A DNA stretch of 64,000 bases from Magnetococcales bacterium. GTDB taxonomy: Bacteria > Pseudomonadota > Magnetococcia > Magnetococcales > Magnetaquicoccaceae. The notes beneath the pieces are model-generated. The model saw only the letters and a list, made by a program, of their open reading frames with translations. It did no database searches and was not told the origin of the DNA. Shown here in pieces: positions 43,706-53,242 of this stretch; the first letter of the stretch is position 1, and each line of letters begins with the position of its first letter. The stretch spans positions 1 through 64,000 of the forward strand of contig JAANAU010000001.1 of the NCBI GenBank assembly GCA_011089965.1, given 5' to 3'. Both the position numbers and the translations under genes were made by a program.

Positions 43706-45835
43706 TCAATAATTCGCCTTGGCCTGCTGTCGCCGGATCAGGACCATGCTGTCTGATGCCTGCATGGCCAGACCAAGGGTCGAGATTCCACGGGCCTTGA
43801 ACAGTTCAAGCAGTTTCAGGAAGACTTCGGCAGTCACCATGGCATCGCCCATGGCCGTATGACGCAAATGGGTCGGGACATCCACCCCGAGCCGTTCGGC
43901 AATGGCATCCAGGGTGTGGTCGGTCACTTCGTCATGCAGATAGACCGACAGCAGCAGAGTATCCAACACCGGGTTGTCAAACCGGACCCCGCAACTCTCC
44001 TCTTTCAGTTGCAGGAAACGCATATCAAAGGCGGCATTGTGCGCCACCAGCACCGCATCCCCCACAAAGGCCTTGAACTGGGGCAGAATCTCTTGAATGG
44101 TCGGCTTGTCCCGCACGTCTTCATTGGTGATGCCATGAATGCGGATCGACTCCACCGGAATGGTGCGTTGTGGATTGATCAACCGTTCGAACCGTTCGCC
44201 CAACAACACGCGACCGTTGACAATGCGCACCCCGGCCAGCGAGATGATCTCATCCCCTTTGGAAGGGTTCAAGCCGGTGGTTTCGCTGTCAAACACCACA
44301 TAGTTCAATCCAGACAGGGGCATGGCCAACCGGGCACCCAGGGAGGCAAAACCGCTCATCAGGGAGAAATCATAAAACTCCGGACGCTCAGGAATGGTCT
44401 GCACCGGATAGCGCCACTGACGCGAGGAAGGGGCCACCGGCAGCCGCAACATGGCATGACCGAGACGACGATGGGGTTGACTCCAGATTTCGCAGCCATG
44501 CCGCTCCAGAATCTCATCCAGTCGGATGGTGGCATTGCCATCCCCGAGATGCATCGCATGCCAGGATTCCACTTCCGTGGCCGAAATGGGGTTTCCCGGC
44601 CAGATCAGGTCGAGATAGATGCGGTGGTTGCCCATCAAGGCTTCCAGTTCGATCCGGACCGGCCCCACCTGATCGCGAATCTTCAGCAACACATACTCCA
44701 ATGCCAGCAGCAAAGCCGGGGCATCGGCCTGAATCCACAAGGGTTCACCAATGGCCTGCAATCCAATCCCGCTCCCATGGTGGCGTTCCAAACGCCGGAT
44801 CAACGCCTCGATCAAATCGGAAGTCAATACATCGTTCAACACCCAGTGTTCCGCAGCCAGGGTATCGGCTTCGGTGACAATGGTGTCCAGACGCACGGAG
44901 AGTTCGGCCACCTCATCGTGCATCACCCGGACAAACCGTTCCCGCGCTTCGGACTCCATGTCCGGGTATTCGATCAAGGTTTCGCTGGCTGCGCGCAGAT
45001 TGGCCACCGGCCCCCGGATGTTCTCCAGGGCATGGCGGATCAGACGATCACTGCGCCGCAATCCGGACACCCTTCGGGTCGCCTCTTCAAAGGTGATCAG
45101 ATAGTAATGGTGATCACTCTGACGGCTGGGAAACAGGCTCATGGCACAATCGAGCATCACGTCGTCATGCAAAGCAGCACAAAAGAAGCGCGCATCGCCC
45201 TTGCCTACGCATCCATCCGGAGTTGCGTGACAACGGTTGAGAAACTCCATGGTGGTCTCAAGCGGGGTGCGGGCACAAAGTTCATACAGCGAACGCCCCA
45301 AACCCAAGGCATCCATGCGATTGCGAAAAAGGTTCTGGGCAGCCAGATTGTACAACACGATGCCCGCATCGGAGTTGATGACGATCAGACCGACATTCAG
45401 GTGTTTGATCACCTTTTCCAGCCGTTCCACCCCTTCGACGTGGTTGGCCAAAGTCTCTCCGATCTGGCGTCGGGCTTGCAGCAAGGCGGTGCCGAGCTGA
45501 CGGGCCGCTTCCGGCAGGGTGCCGAGCAGATGTTCGGATTCCAGTTGCATCTCATGGGCCGGATCGGCATTGGCAATGATCGACAAATCGCGGCTGACAT
45601 GGACCAAAGGCATGATCAACACCTTGTCCAACCAGGCCCAGATCTGCACCAAAACGAACAAAATCAAAAATGAGAGCGCCAACCCATAGAACAGACGGGT
45701 CTGGAACCATGCGAGGGTGTTGCCATCCAACTCCGGAAGATCCTGGGTCGCATACCAGGCAAAGCCTCCCCAACAACCCATCGCAATCAGGAAGAACAGC
45801 CCGAGGATCAACCAGAAACGGGTACGGATGCTCAT
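43706..45835 (-). CDS. Membrane-bound PAS/degenerate kinase domain fused to a DnaQ-like 3'-5' exonuclease
   Basis: 709 residues. Two membrane helices (about 7-29 and 46-69) and a HAMP-like helix precede a PAS domain (about 135-250; LNVGLIVINSDAGIVLYN). A HisKA-like helix pair follows, LENIRGPVANLRAA, in which the usual phospho-acceptor His of 'SHELRTPL' is replaced (E aligns). An ATPase-like region lacks the N and G boxes, so it is a pseudokinase. From about 510 to 690 is a DEDDh exonuclease: FDSETTGL, GITNEDV, HNAAFDMRFL and HTAMGDAMVT supply all acidic residues and the His. It resembles the epsilon proofreading subunit but is tied to a membrane sensor. It follows the receiver gene by 6 bases. 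Similar exonuclease genes near acs/actP occur, to my memory, in gammaproteobacteria. Confidence 0.9.
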   Translation of the reverse strand: MSIRTRFWLILGLFFLIAMGCWGGFAWYATQDLPELDGNTLAWFQTRLFYGLALSFLILFVLVQIWAWLDKVLIMPLVHVSRDLSIIANADPAHEMQLESEHLLGTLPEAARQLGTALLQARRQIGETLANHVEGVERLEKVIKHLNVGLIVINSDAGIVLYNLAAQNLFRNRMDALGLGRSLYELCARTPLETTMEFLNRCHATPDGCVGKGDARFFCAALHDDVMLDCAMSLFPSRQSDHHYYLITFEEATRRVSGLRRSDRLIRHALENIRGPVANLRAASETLIEYPDMESEARERFVRVMHDEVAELSVRLDTIVTEADTLAAEHWVLNDVLTSDLIEALIRRLERHHGSGIGLQAIGEPLWIQADAPALLLALEYVLLKIRDQVGPVRIELEALMGNHRIYLDLIWPGNPISATEVESWHAMHLGDGNATIRLDEILERHGCEIWSQPHRRLGHAMLRLPVAPSSRQWRYPVQTIPERPEFYDFSLMSGFASLGARLAMPLSGLNYVVFDSETTGLNPSKGDEIISLAGVRIVNGRVLLGERFERLINPQRTIPVESIRIHGITNEDVRDKPTIQEILPQFKAFVGDAVLVAHNAAFDMRFLQLKEESCGVRFDNPVLDTLLLSVYLHDEVTDHTLDAIAERLGVDVPTHLRHTAMGDAMVTAEVFLKLLELFKARGISTLGLAMQASDSMVLIRRQQAKANY

Positions 45836-45841
45836 GGAGAA

Positions 45842-46219
45842 TCAATCGCTCTTCAGGCCCAACATGTCCCGCACCTTGAGTACCAACTCACGGGTGGCAA
45901 ACGGCTTGGTGACATAATCATCAGCTCCCAGGGCCAATCCTTTCTCTTGTTCCACCTCGCGTCCTTTGGCCGTGAGCATGATGATTTTCACCTCCCGGTT
46001 GGCCGGATCGGCCCGGATCGCCTCGCACACCTCGTAACCATTTTTTTTGGGGATCATGACATCCAGCAGCACCAGATGGGGTTTTTTCTCTTCGACCGCC
46101 TGCAAGGCAGCCTCGCCATCCCCGACCGAGCGCACGGAAAATCCTTCTTTTTTCATCAGGAATTCCAGAGACAACACAATATTGGGCGCATCATCCACGA
46201 TCAGAATTTCAATCGACAT
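45842..46219 (-). CDS. Single-domain response regulator (CheY/DivK-like)
   Basis: 125 residues from the ATG at 46219 (MSIEILIVDD). The receiver residues are complete: VDDAPNIV, LLDVMIPKKNG (phospho-acceptor about 53), MLTAKG and VTKPFATRELV. No output domain. The frame is open upstream to 46393, but that part reads as non-coding. It is the first gene of a seven-gene signalling operon; the exonuclease fusion starts 6 bases after its stop. It may take phosphate from the symporter-kinase two genes further on. Confidence 0.92.
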   Translation of the reverse strand: MSIEILIVDDAPNIVLSLEFLMKKEGFSVRSVGDGEAALQAVEEKKPHLVLLDVMIPKKNGYEVCEAIRADPANREVKIIMLTAKGREVEQEKGLALGADDYVTKPFATRELVLKVRDMLGLKSD

Positions 46220-46544
46220 CCCCCACTCTCCCACCCCCCTTGCACATCTGTCGTTAACTGCATCTGATCCATTCCTTCTGACCTTATGGATCACTCCATG
46301 AATATACGGTAAACAAGCCATTCTGCAAAGGTTTGGCAATGTCATTGTTCGGCGTGTCCGCAGGGCCGGGAGAAAAGATTCGAACCGGTTCAACCCTTTT
46401 TCTATTGCGCTGCAAAATTATACAGCATCCACATCGTTTCCATGGTATAATACCAAACCAATTGTATAACGGCATAAATATTGCATAAATCTATTTTTTG
46501 GAACACCCCATCCCAACTCACCCACCCAGGCGAGGTGCGCCAAC
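46220..46544. other. 325-base divergent intergenic region with promoter-like palindrome
   Basis: No gene is supported. It separates the signalling operon (minus) from the cNMP/CBS gene (plus) and should carry both promoters. At 46443-46455 TGGTATAATACCA is a perfect 13-base palindrome (6-base arms around A) containing a TATAAT -10-like hexamer; a matching -35 is not clear. The stretch around 46410-46500 is AT-rich. The palindrome could be an operator over a promoter. Confidence 0.45.
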
Positions 46545-48416
46545 ATGAATGTCGATACCGAAGAGATCATCCATTTCCTCGCCAGCCATCCCCCCTTTGC
46601 CCTGCTCTCCCGCGAACAACTGGCAGCCATCGCAGCACGTCTCGATATCGTCCAAACCCGACGGGGACACGAAATCCTCGCCCCGGGAGGCAAGACCAAT
46701 GTCTTGCATCTGATTCGCAGCGGTGCCGTGGACGTGCATGGTCCTGGTGGCAAATTACTGCTGCGCCTCGGTGAAGGGGAGATTTTCGGTGCCGAAGCCC
46801 TCCTGCGCGGCGGCAAGGTGCGCAATCGGGTCACGGCCATTGAAAAAACCTTGCTCTATCTCCTGCCGCAGCAGGAGTTTCACCGCCTCTGCCAGGAAGA
46901 GGACGCCTTTGCCGAATTCATCGTGCCCTTGGGTGCCGAACGGCTGCGCAGCGCCTTGCAACGCCAGGATCCGCCGGATCTGACCCTGGCACTCAATCTC
47001 GGAGCCTCCCTGGTGCGCGATCTGCCGATTCAACCCATGGTGCTGGCCCTCCCAAACCTCACCATCCGCGAGGCCGCCCAATGGATGCAGGACCGCACGG
47101 TGCCAGCCCTGTTGATCTCCGATGGCGAACGATTGCTGGGCCTGGTCACGGACCGGGATCTGACCACACGGGTGGTGGCAACGGCCATGGATCCATCCCA
47201 ACCCGTGGCACAGGTGATGACCCCGGATCCGGTGACCATCGGCATCGACGATCAGGCCAGCGATGCCATGCTGCTGATGGTTGAGAAAAACATCAAACAT
47301 CTGCCGGTACTGGATGGGGAACGCCCGGCAGGTCTGCTGACCAGCCAGGATCTGACCGTGCGCCAATTGGGCAGCACCCCTGTCTATCTGATCAGCACGA
47401 TTGCCCGCATGGAGCGCCTGGAAGATCTGCGCGCCGTGGCCCGAGAGGTGCCCAATCTCCTGGTCACCATGACAGCCGCCAATGCCACTGCTTTGAGCAT
47501 GGGCAAGGCCATGGCCTTCATGACCGATGCCTTTACCAAACGGCTGATCCGCATGGCCGAAGAGCGGCTGGGCGCACCACCGGTGCCCTATGTCTGGCTG
47601 GCCGGGGGTTCTCAAGGGCGTCAGGAACAGATGGTTGGAGGGGATCAGGACAACTGTCTGATTCTCGATAATGGATACGACCCCCAATATCACGGACTCT
47701 ACTTTGAGGCCTTGACCCGTTTTGTCTGCGACTCTCTGGATCTGTGCGGCTATGATCACTGCCCGGGCAACATGATGGCCAGCAATCCCACCTGGCGTAC
47801 CACTCTGAGCGAGTGGCAACAAAACTTTACCCAATGGATCTCACAACCAGACCCCAAAGCCCTGATGCTGGTCAGTGTCTTTTTCGATCTGCGTCCCATT
47901 CATGGTGAAATGACATTGGCCGATGAACTGCGCACCTATATCCTTGACAAAGCACGCGGGGCTACGGTCTTTCATGCCCACATGTCGGTCAATGCCTTGA
48001 GTCGCACTCCGCCTTTGGGATTTTTTCGCGATTTCGTGTTGCGTCAGGGAGGGAAATATGCCGACACCCTGGATCTGAAACTGACCGGGGTGATTCCTGT
48101 CGTGGACTTGGCGCGCGTCTACGCCCTGGAGTCTGGCGTGGAGGCGGTCAACACCCATGAAAGATTGGCCGCCGCCGGACAACAAGGGATCATCACCGAA
48201 TCATCGGCACGGGATCTGCGCGATGCTTTGGAGTTCATCGCCTTTACCCGCTGTCGCCACCAGGCCAGGGCAATCAAAGCCAGCAGAATCCCCAACAACC
48301 ATCTTCCACCCACGGAACTGTCGGAATTCGAGCGTCGCCATCTCAAGGATGCCTTCCGGGTGGTGCAGGTGATGCAACGCTCCCTGGCCAGTCGGCATCA
48401 CATTGATCGGATGTAA
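46545..48416 (+). CDS. Cyclic-nucleotide-binding/CBS/nucleotidyltransferase (DUF294) protein
   Basis: 623 residues. A cNMP-binding-fold domain (about 15-130) has a short phosphate-binding cassette region (LRLGEGEIFGAEALL). Two CBS motifs follow (about 155-280; VPALLISDGERLLGLVTDRD and KHLPVLDGERPAGLLTSQD). A DUF294-type nucleotidyltransferase (about 330-400) has GGSQGRQEQMVGGDQD, with the G-S and D-x-D metal residues, then a C-terminal helical domain. By analogy with GlnD-like transferases it may nucleotidylate a protein in response to adenine nucleotides; the target is unknown. The head-on-divergent neighbour is the exonuclease operon and the next genes are actP/acs, an association I recall in other proteobacteria. 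An intrinsic terminator follows 2 bases after the stop. Confidence 0.88.
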   Translation: MNVDTEEIIHFLASHPPFALLSREQLAAIAARLDIVQTRRGHEILAPGGKTNVLHLIRSGAVDVHGPGGKLLLRLGEGEIFGAEALLRGGKVRNRVTAIEKTLLYLLPQQEFHRLCQEEDAFAEFIVPLGAERLRSALQRQDPPDLTLALNLGASLVRDLPIQPMVLALPNLTIREAAQWMQDRTVPALLISDGERLLGLVTDRDLTTRVVATAMDPSQPVAQVMTPDPVTIGIDDQASDAMLLMVEKNIKHLPVLDGERPAGLLTSQDLTVRQLGSTPVYLISTIARMERLEDLRAVAREVPNLLVTMTAANATALSMGKAMAFMTDAFTKRLIRMAEERLGAPPVPYVWLAGGSQGRQEQMVGGDQDNCLILDNGYDPQYHGLYFEALTRFVCDSLDLCGYDHCPGNMMASNPTWRTTLSEWQQNFTQWISQPDPKALMLVSVFFDLRPIHGEMTLADELRTYILDKARGATVFHAHMSVNALSRTPPLGFFRDFVLRQGGKYADTLDLKLTGVIPVVDLARVYALESGVEAVNTHERLAAAGQQGIITESSARDLRDALEFIAFTRCRHQARAIKASRIPNNHLPPTELSEFERRHLKDAFRVVQVMQRSLASRHHIDRM

Positions 48417-48417
48417 C

Positions 48418-48448
48418 AAAAAAAGCCGGGACAAGATCCCGGCTTTTT
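48418..48448 (+). terminator. Bidirectional intrinsic terminator between the CBS gene and actP
   Basis: A perfect 7-bp stem, GCCGGGA (48425-48431) and TCCCGGC (48437-48443), with loop CAAGA, is followed by five T on the plus strand. Seven A precede it, giving a seven-T run when read on the minus strand. It can end the cNMP/CBS transcript and also the actP transcript coming the other way. Confidence 0.9.
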
Positions 48449-48522
48449 CATGCAAACCATTTTTCGTCTTGTGCGGATCTCCAGGTCAGCCTCCCCTCTG
48501 ACCTGGAGCGCCGTGACATCAC

Positions 48523-50217
48523 TCAGTGCGCGGAAGCACCGGAAGCACCGATACCCGTTTCGCAACGGACGTTCTGGGCATCATACAGGCTGCGCTCTGC
48601 CTTGGCACGATCACTGAAGTCGAGCTTGGAGAAGATCCAACTGCCGACAAAGGCCAGAGTCATCGAGAAGATGGCCGGATCCTTGTAGGGGAACAAAGGA
48701 GCCTTGTTGCCCAACACATCCACCCAGACGGTCTTGGAGAGCACCACCATGGTGATGGTGGCAATCAACCCCATGGCGCTTCCCATCACGGCACCGCGCG
48801 TGGAGAGGTTTCTCCAATAAACCGACAGGATCAGGATCGGGAAGTTGGCCGATGCCGCAATGGCAAATGCCAGACCGACCAGGAAGGCCACGTTCTGCTT
48901 TTCAAACTGAATTCCCAGGAAAATCGCGATCACACCGATTACCAGGGCAGCCATCTTGGAGATACGCATCTCCTTCTTTTCATCCGCATTACCGCCACAA
49001 ATGGCACTGGCATAGAGGTCATGCGAGACCGCCGAAGCTCCGGCCAGAGTCAGTCCCGAAACCACGGCCAGGATGGTGGCAAAAGCCACGGCAGAGATGA
49101 AGCCGAGGAACAGGTCGCCACCTGTGGCATGGGCCAAGTGAATGGCGGCCATGTTGTTGCCACCGTTCAGGGTACCCTTGACCGCATCCACATACTGCGG
49201 ATTGTGGGAAACCAGCAGCACGGCACCAAAACCGATGATGAAGGTGAGGATATAGAAGTAGCCGATGAAACCCGTGGCATAGAAGACCGACTTGCGGGCC
49301 TCTTTGGCATTGGCCACAGTGAAGAAGCGCATCAGGATGTGCGGCAGACCTGCGGTACCGAACATCAGGGCCAGACCGAGAGAAATGGCCGAAAGTGGAT
49401 CAGAGATCAATGCACCAGGTGCAAAGATGTCCTGATTGGTTGCCACGATCTTCTTGTGATCGGCCAGGGCACTGGTCTTGATCCCTTCCTGGGCCATGCT
49501 GAAGAACTGCTCCATGTTGAAACCGACATGATTGAGCGCGCCCAGGGCAATGAAGGTGGCACCGCTCAAGAGCAGCACAGCCTTGATGATCTGCACCCAG
49601 GTAGTGGCGATCATGCCGCCAAAGGCCACATACAGAATCATCAGCACACCCACCAGCACCACTGCCACCTCATACGGCAAACCAAACAGGGTCCGGATCA
49701 ACTGACCTGCACCCACCATCTGCGCAATGAGATAGAGGATCACGGTACAGATCGTGCCGATGGCCGACATGGTGCGGACCGGAACACGGGCCAAACGGAA
49801 CGAGACAATGTCGGCAAAGGTGTAGCGTCCCAGATTGCGCAACTGCTCGGCCATCAGGAACAGGATGATCGGCCACCCCACCAGCCAACCGATGGAGTAG
49901 ATCAATCCGTCGTATCCCTTGGCAAACACCATGGAGGAGATACCCAGGAAGGAGGCTGCCGACATGTAGTCACCGGCAATGGCCAAGCCATTCTGAAAAC
50001 CGGTGATTCCGCCACCAGCGGCATAGAAGTCCTTGGTGGATTTGGTGCGGGCTGCTGCCCAATAGGTGATTCCCAGGGTCACGGCAACAAAGATGAAGAA
50101 CATGATAATGGCAGTCATGTTCATCTTGGACTCCGCCTTGGCCGGCTCTGCAGCCCAGAGGAGCGTGGTCCAGGTTCCGGCAACGAGCGCGGATGCGAGG
50201 GCCGTCAATTGCTTCAT
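48523..50217 (-). CDS. actP: Cation/acetate symporter ActP
   Basis: 564 residues. After a probable signal-like helix (to about 23) come some 13 membrane helices of the sodium:solute symporter family. Typical ActP wording includes [56 protein letters not shown] and [17 protein letters not shown]. It imports acetate and related short-chain acids with sodium or protons. The start overlaps the stop of the DUF485 gene by 4 bases. It is downstream of acs on the same strand, although a terminator separates acs from this pair. Confidence 0.95.
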   Translation of the reverse strand: MKQLTALASALVAGTWTTLLWAAEPAKAESKMNMTAIIMFFIFVAVTLGITYWAAARTKSTKDFYAAGGGITGFQNGLAIAGDYMSAASFLGISSMVFAKGYDGLIYSIGWLVGWPIILFLMAEQLRNLGRYTFADIVSFRLARVPVRTMSAIGTICTVILYLIAQMVGAGQLIRTLFGLPYEVAVVLVGVLMILYVAFGGMIATTWVQIIKAVLLLSGATFIALGALNHVGFNMEQFFSMAQEGIKTSALADHKKIVATNQDIFAPGALISDPLSAISLGLALMFGTAGLPHILMRFFTVANAKEARKSVFYATGFIGYFYILTFIIGFGAVLLVSHNPQYVDAVKGTLNGGNNMAAIHLAHATGGDLFLGFISAVAFATILAVVSGLTLAGASAVSHDLYASAICGGNADEKKEMRISKMAALVIGVIAIFLGIQFEKQNVAFLVGLAFAIAASANFPILILSVYWRNLSTRGAVMGSAMGLIATITMVVLSKTVWVDVLGNKAPLFPYKDPAIFSMTLAFVGSWIFSKLDFSDRAKAERSLYDAQNVRCETGIGASGASAH

Positions 50218-50543
50218 TTCGTCTCCTCCTTGATCTGGCGATTCATTTCGTCGAATTCGCTATTGGCACGACGGACATAGATTCCGGTCAAAATGAAGGC
50301 GGAAACGATGACGCCGACTCCAATGGGAATACCAATCGAAATCACGCTGCCTGCGGCGATCTTTATGCCAAGGAACTTGGGCACAAAGGCCACGATCAGA
50401 ATGAAGGCGTAGTAGATCAGGAACATCGTGATGCTCAAGGACCAAGAGAACTTGGAACGCTTGGCCACCAGATCCTGATATTTGGGGTTATTGTGAATCC
50501 TCTCGATGAGTTGTCGTTCCGCTGCATCATTACTCATGGGCAT
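50214..50543 (-). CDS. DUF485 (YjcH-like) small inner-membrane protein
   Basis: 109 residues with two membrane helices ([19 protein letters not shown] and [20 protein letters not shown]) and charged ends ([20 protein letters not shown] at the start). This is the YjcH pattern found between acs and actP in many proteobacteria, probably an accessory component of the symporter. It overlaps actP by 4 bases. A GGAGA site lies just before its ATG. Confidence 0.93.
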   Translation of the reverse strand: MPMSNDAAERQLIERIHNNPKYQDLVAKRSKFSWSLSITMFLIYYAFILIVAFVPKFLGIKIAAGSVISIGIPIGVGVIVSAFILTGIYVRRANSEFDEMNRQIKEETK

Positions 50544-50665
50544 TCTCCTGTTTGGGTGGTTGGACGGCTCATGGCTCCCCCCTCAACCCGCGTTTTATGC
50601 GGTCCACACGCCACAAACGTGGTCCAGATTAACGCCCGGATCTGCCGCAATCCGGACGCGCATTC

Positions 50666-50721
50666 CCGGGGTTGCCCCCGGAGAAAATGGAGAGAACGGC
50701 AAGAAAATCCGCTCTCTCCAT
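50666..50721 (-). terminator. Intrinsic terminator of acs, with adjacent second hairpin
   Basis: Reading from the acs stop on the minus strand, ATGGAGAGAGCGG (50721-50709) pairs with CCGTTCTCTCCAT (50699-50687) over 13 positions, with one G-U pair, around a 9-base loop. The run TTTTCT follows. Directly beyond, CCGGGG and CCCCGG (50666-50681) form a second stem with a 4-base loop. The pair should stop or attenuate transcription between acs and the DUF485-actP genes. Confidence 0.85.
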
Positions 50722-50730
50722 GGATCATGC

Positions 50731-52671
50731 TCAGTTGGTCGGCTGACGCTCGTCGATAAGCTTTTGCACCACACTGGGATCTGCCAGGGTGGTGGTATCG
50801 CCCATACTGTCGAGTTCGTTGGCTGCGATCTTGCGCAAAATGCGGCGCATGATCTTGCCGGAACGGGTCTTGGGCAGGCCCGGTGCCCATTGCATCACAT
50901 CGATATGGGCAATCGGTCCGATCTCTTTGCGCACCAAGGCACCCAACTCCTTGCGCAAGGCATCGGATGGCTCTTCACCGACCATCAAGGTGACAAAGGC
51001 ATAGATGCCTTGACCCTTGATTGCATGGGGATAACCCACCACGGCAGCCTCTGCCACCTTCTCGTGCAAGACCAGTGCGGATTCGATTTCCGCCGTACCC
51101 AGATTGTGGCCAGAGACGATGATGATGTCATCCACGCGCCCGGTGATCCAGTGATACCCATCTTCGTCACGACGGCAGCCGTCACCCGGGAAGTAACGTC
51201 CGGGATAGGCGGCAAAATAGGTGTTGAAGAAGCGTTGATGATCGCCATACACGGTGCGCATCATGCCAGGCCACGGACGGGCAATGGTGAGAATGCCGGA
51301 GGTGGCTCCCTCTTGCAAAACACCCTTCTCGTCCACGATCTCCGGAAGGATGCCGAAGAATGGCAGCGTGGCTGAACCCGGCTTGGTGGCAATGGCACCC
51401 GGCAACGGGGTGATGAGGATGCCCCCGGTTTCGGTCTGCCACCAGGTATCCACAATCGGGCAACGCCCTTGACCCACGGTGTGATAATACCACTCCCAGG
51501 CTTCCGGATTGATCGGCTCGCCCACGGAACCGAGCAGACGCAAGGAAGCGCGGCTGGTGCAGTTCACGAACGATTCGCCCTGGGCCATCAGGGAACGGAT
51601 GGCAGTGGGCGCGGTATAGAAAATGTTCACCTGATGCTTGTCGATCACCTGCCAGAAACGGGAGGCATCGGGATAGGTGGGAATCCCTTCAAAGATCAGG
51701 GTAGTAGCCCCGTTGGAGAGCGGACCATAGACGATATAGCTGTGGCCGGTGATCCAACCCACATCTGCCGTACACCAGAAGATCTCGCCGTCATGATAGT
51801 CGAAGATGTAACGGAAGGTGATATTGGCATACAGGATGTAACCGCCAGTGGTGTGCAACACCCCTTTGGGTTTGCCGGTCGAACCGGAGGTGTAAAGAAT
51901 GAAGAGCGGATCTTCCGCATCCATGGGTTCTGCCGGGCAGACCGGATCCGCAGCCGCCACGGCTTCATGATACCAGACATCGCGGGCCGGATCCATGGGC
52001 ACGGCACCGCCGGTCAGACGGATCGTGAACACCGTATGGACCGAAGGGCAGGACTTGATCGCTTCATCCACATTGACGCGCAGCGGAATCTTTTTGGCAC
52101 CGCGCACCCCTTCATCTGCCGTGATCACGGCACAGGACTGGGCATCCTGGATGCGATCCTTGAGAGATTCCGGCGAGAAGCCGCCGAAAACCACCGAATG
52201 GACCGCACCAATGCGGGTGCAGGCCAGCATGGCCACGGCTGCTTCGGGGATCATCGGCATGTAGATGCAAACCCGGTCTCCCTTTTTGATGCCGCGCGCC
52301 TTCATGGCATTGGAAAAGCGGCACACCTCGGCATGCAGTTCCCGGTAGGTGACTTTTTTCGACTGGTTCGGATCATCCCCTTCCCAGATGATGGCGGTCT
52401 GATCCCCCCGGCTCTCCAGATGCCGGTCCAGACAGTTGTAGGAGACATTGAGTTGCGCACCCTCAAACCAACGGATATGGGCCTTGTTGAAGTCCCAATC
52501 CATCACCGTATCCCACTTCTTGAACCAGTGGATCAACTTGTCCGCCTGCTCGCCCCAGAACCCTTCCGGATCCTGAATCGAACGGGCATACATGGCATCG
52601 TATTGTTCACGATTGATCCATGCATTGGCAGCAGCCTGGGGTGGAACGGGATAGATTTTGTCACTGCTCAT
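50731..52671 (-). CDS. acs: Acetyl-coenzyme A synthetase (acetate-CoA ligase, AMP-forming)
   Basis: 646 residues, normal length. The start at 52671 is fixed by AAGGAGATTCAGGT before the ATG and by the usual start of the Acs domain. Motifs: [19 protein letters not shown] (AMP-binding P-loop), [30 protein letters not shown] and [13 protein letters not shown], with the Lys whose acetylation controls Acs. The hinge region reads [10 protein letters not shown], where nearly all Acs enzymes have Arg (GHRLGTAE or GHRMGTAE). It activates acetate via acetyl-AMP to acetyl-CoA, feeding citrate synthase encoded nearby. A terminator follows; DUF485 and actP lie beyond it. Confidence 0.97.
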   Translation of the reverse strand: MSSDKIYPVPPQAAANAWINREQYDAMYARSIQDPEGFWGEQADKLIHWFKKWDTVMDWDFNKAHIRWFEGAQLNVSYNCLDRHLESRGDQTAIIWEGDDPNQSKKVTYRELHAEVCRFSNAMKARGIKKGDRVCIYMPMIPEAAVAMLACTRIGAVHSVVFGGFSPESLKDRIQDAQSCAVITADEGVRGAKKIPLRVNVDEAIKSCPSVHTVFTIRLTGGAVPMDPARDVWYHEAVAAADPVCPAEPMDAEDPLFILYTSGSTGKPKGVLHTTGGYILYANITFRYIFDYHDGEIFWCTADVGWITGHSYIVYGPLSNGATTLIFEGIPTYPDASRFWQVIDKHQVNIFYTAPTAIRSLMAQGESFVNCTSRASLRLLGSVGEPINPEAWEWYYHTVGQGRCPIVDTWWQTETGGILITPLPGAIATKPGSATLPFFGILPEIVDEKGVLQEGATSGILTIARPWPGMMRTVYGDHQRFFNTYFAAYPGRYFPGDGCRRDEDGYHWITGRVDDIIIVSGHNLGTAEIESALVLHEKVAEAAVVGYPHAIKGQGIYAFVTLMVGEEPSDALRKELGALVRKEIGPIAHIDVMQWAPGLPKTRSGKIMRRILRKIAANELDSMGDTTTLADPSVVQKLIDERQPTN

Positions 52672-53242
52672 ACCTGAATCTCCTTGATAACGTTCTTTGC
52701 TCGGGTGGTGTTTGTTGGAAATACCATTCCTCGATACATACCAGCAGTGCTGACGTGGAAAGATCTTTATGGTGCATTGCAATATATTAATCCAGCTCTA
52801 TTATGTGCAACGCAACATAACCCCCTTGTGTCCCCCTCCGGGAGTAGTTGGCCTTCCCGACCTTACTGCCTGGAAATGCCATCGACTGGACAAGCCAGCG
52901 AATATCCCGCCCTTACAGGATGATCAATACGGGAAGATTATTGGTTTGTCAAAGTCAAATCGTGTCACCTCCTTTCCATCAATACGGAAATTCATGGCTG
53001 GACAGGTTGCAAACCGTGCCAATGACACAGAAAGAACGCCTGGATATAACTTTCCTTAAGCAGCGATCCGTGCCGAATCTCAAGTTTTTTCAAGGCGTCT
53101 GAATCGTTGGAGTTTCCGGTGCATCCAGGCCCCGGCAACCGCCATTTGACATTCATCCGGGACATCATCCCGTGAAAAAAAATTGCCCACCGCCCCTCCG
53201 GTGTGCAAGGCAAGCGACTTTCTTAAACTTTCTGCTGGACGC
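52672..53242. other. 571-base gap upstream of acs, no gene supported
   Basis: Several short open frames exist on both strands but none is recognisable or has a good ribosome binding site. The part nearest acs is AT-rich. On the minus strand TTGCAC near 52810 and an ATATAT/TAATAT element about 17 bases later could be a weak sigma-70 promoter for acs. A small stem, CGGGA and TCCCG (53158-53172), has no T run on the correct side. The length suggests complex acs regulation or a decayed gene. Confidence 0.5.

Noticed and set aside
53008-53021. Sigma-54-like sequence TGGCAC...TTGCA on the minus strand upstream of acs
   Set aside because: GG and GC are separated by 8 bases instead of the required 10.
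53158-53172. Hairpin CGGGA/TCCCG as a terminator
   Set aside because: The stem is only 5 bp. The A run lies on the plus-strand 3' side, so on neither strand does a T run follow the stem in the transcript direction.
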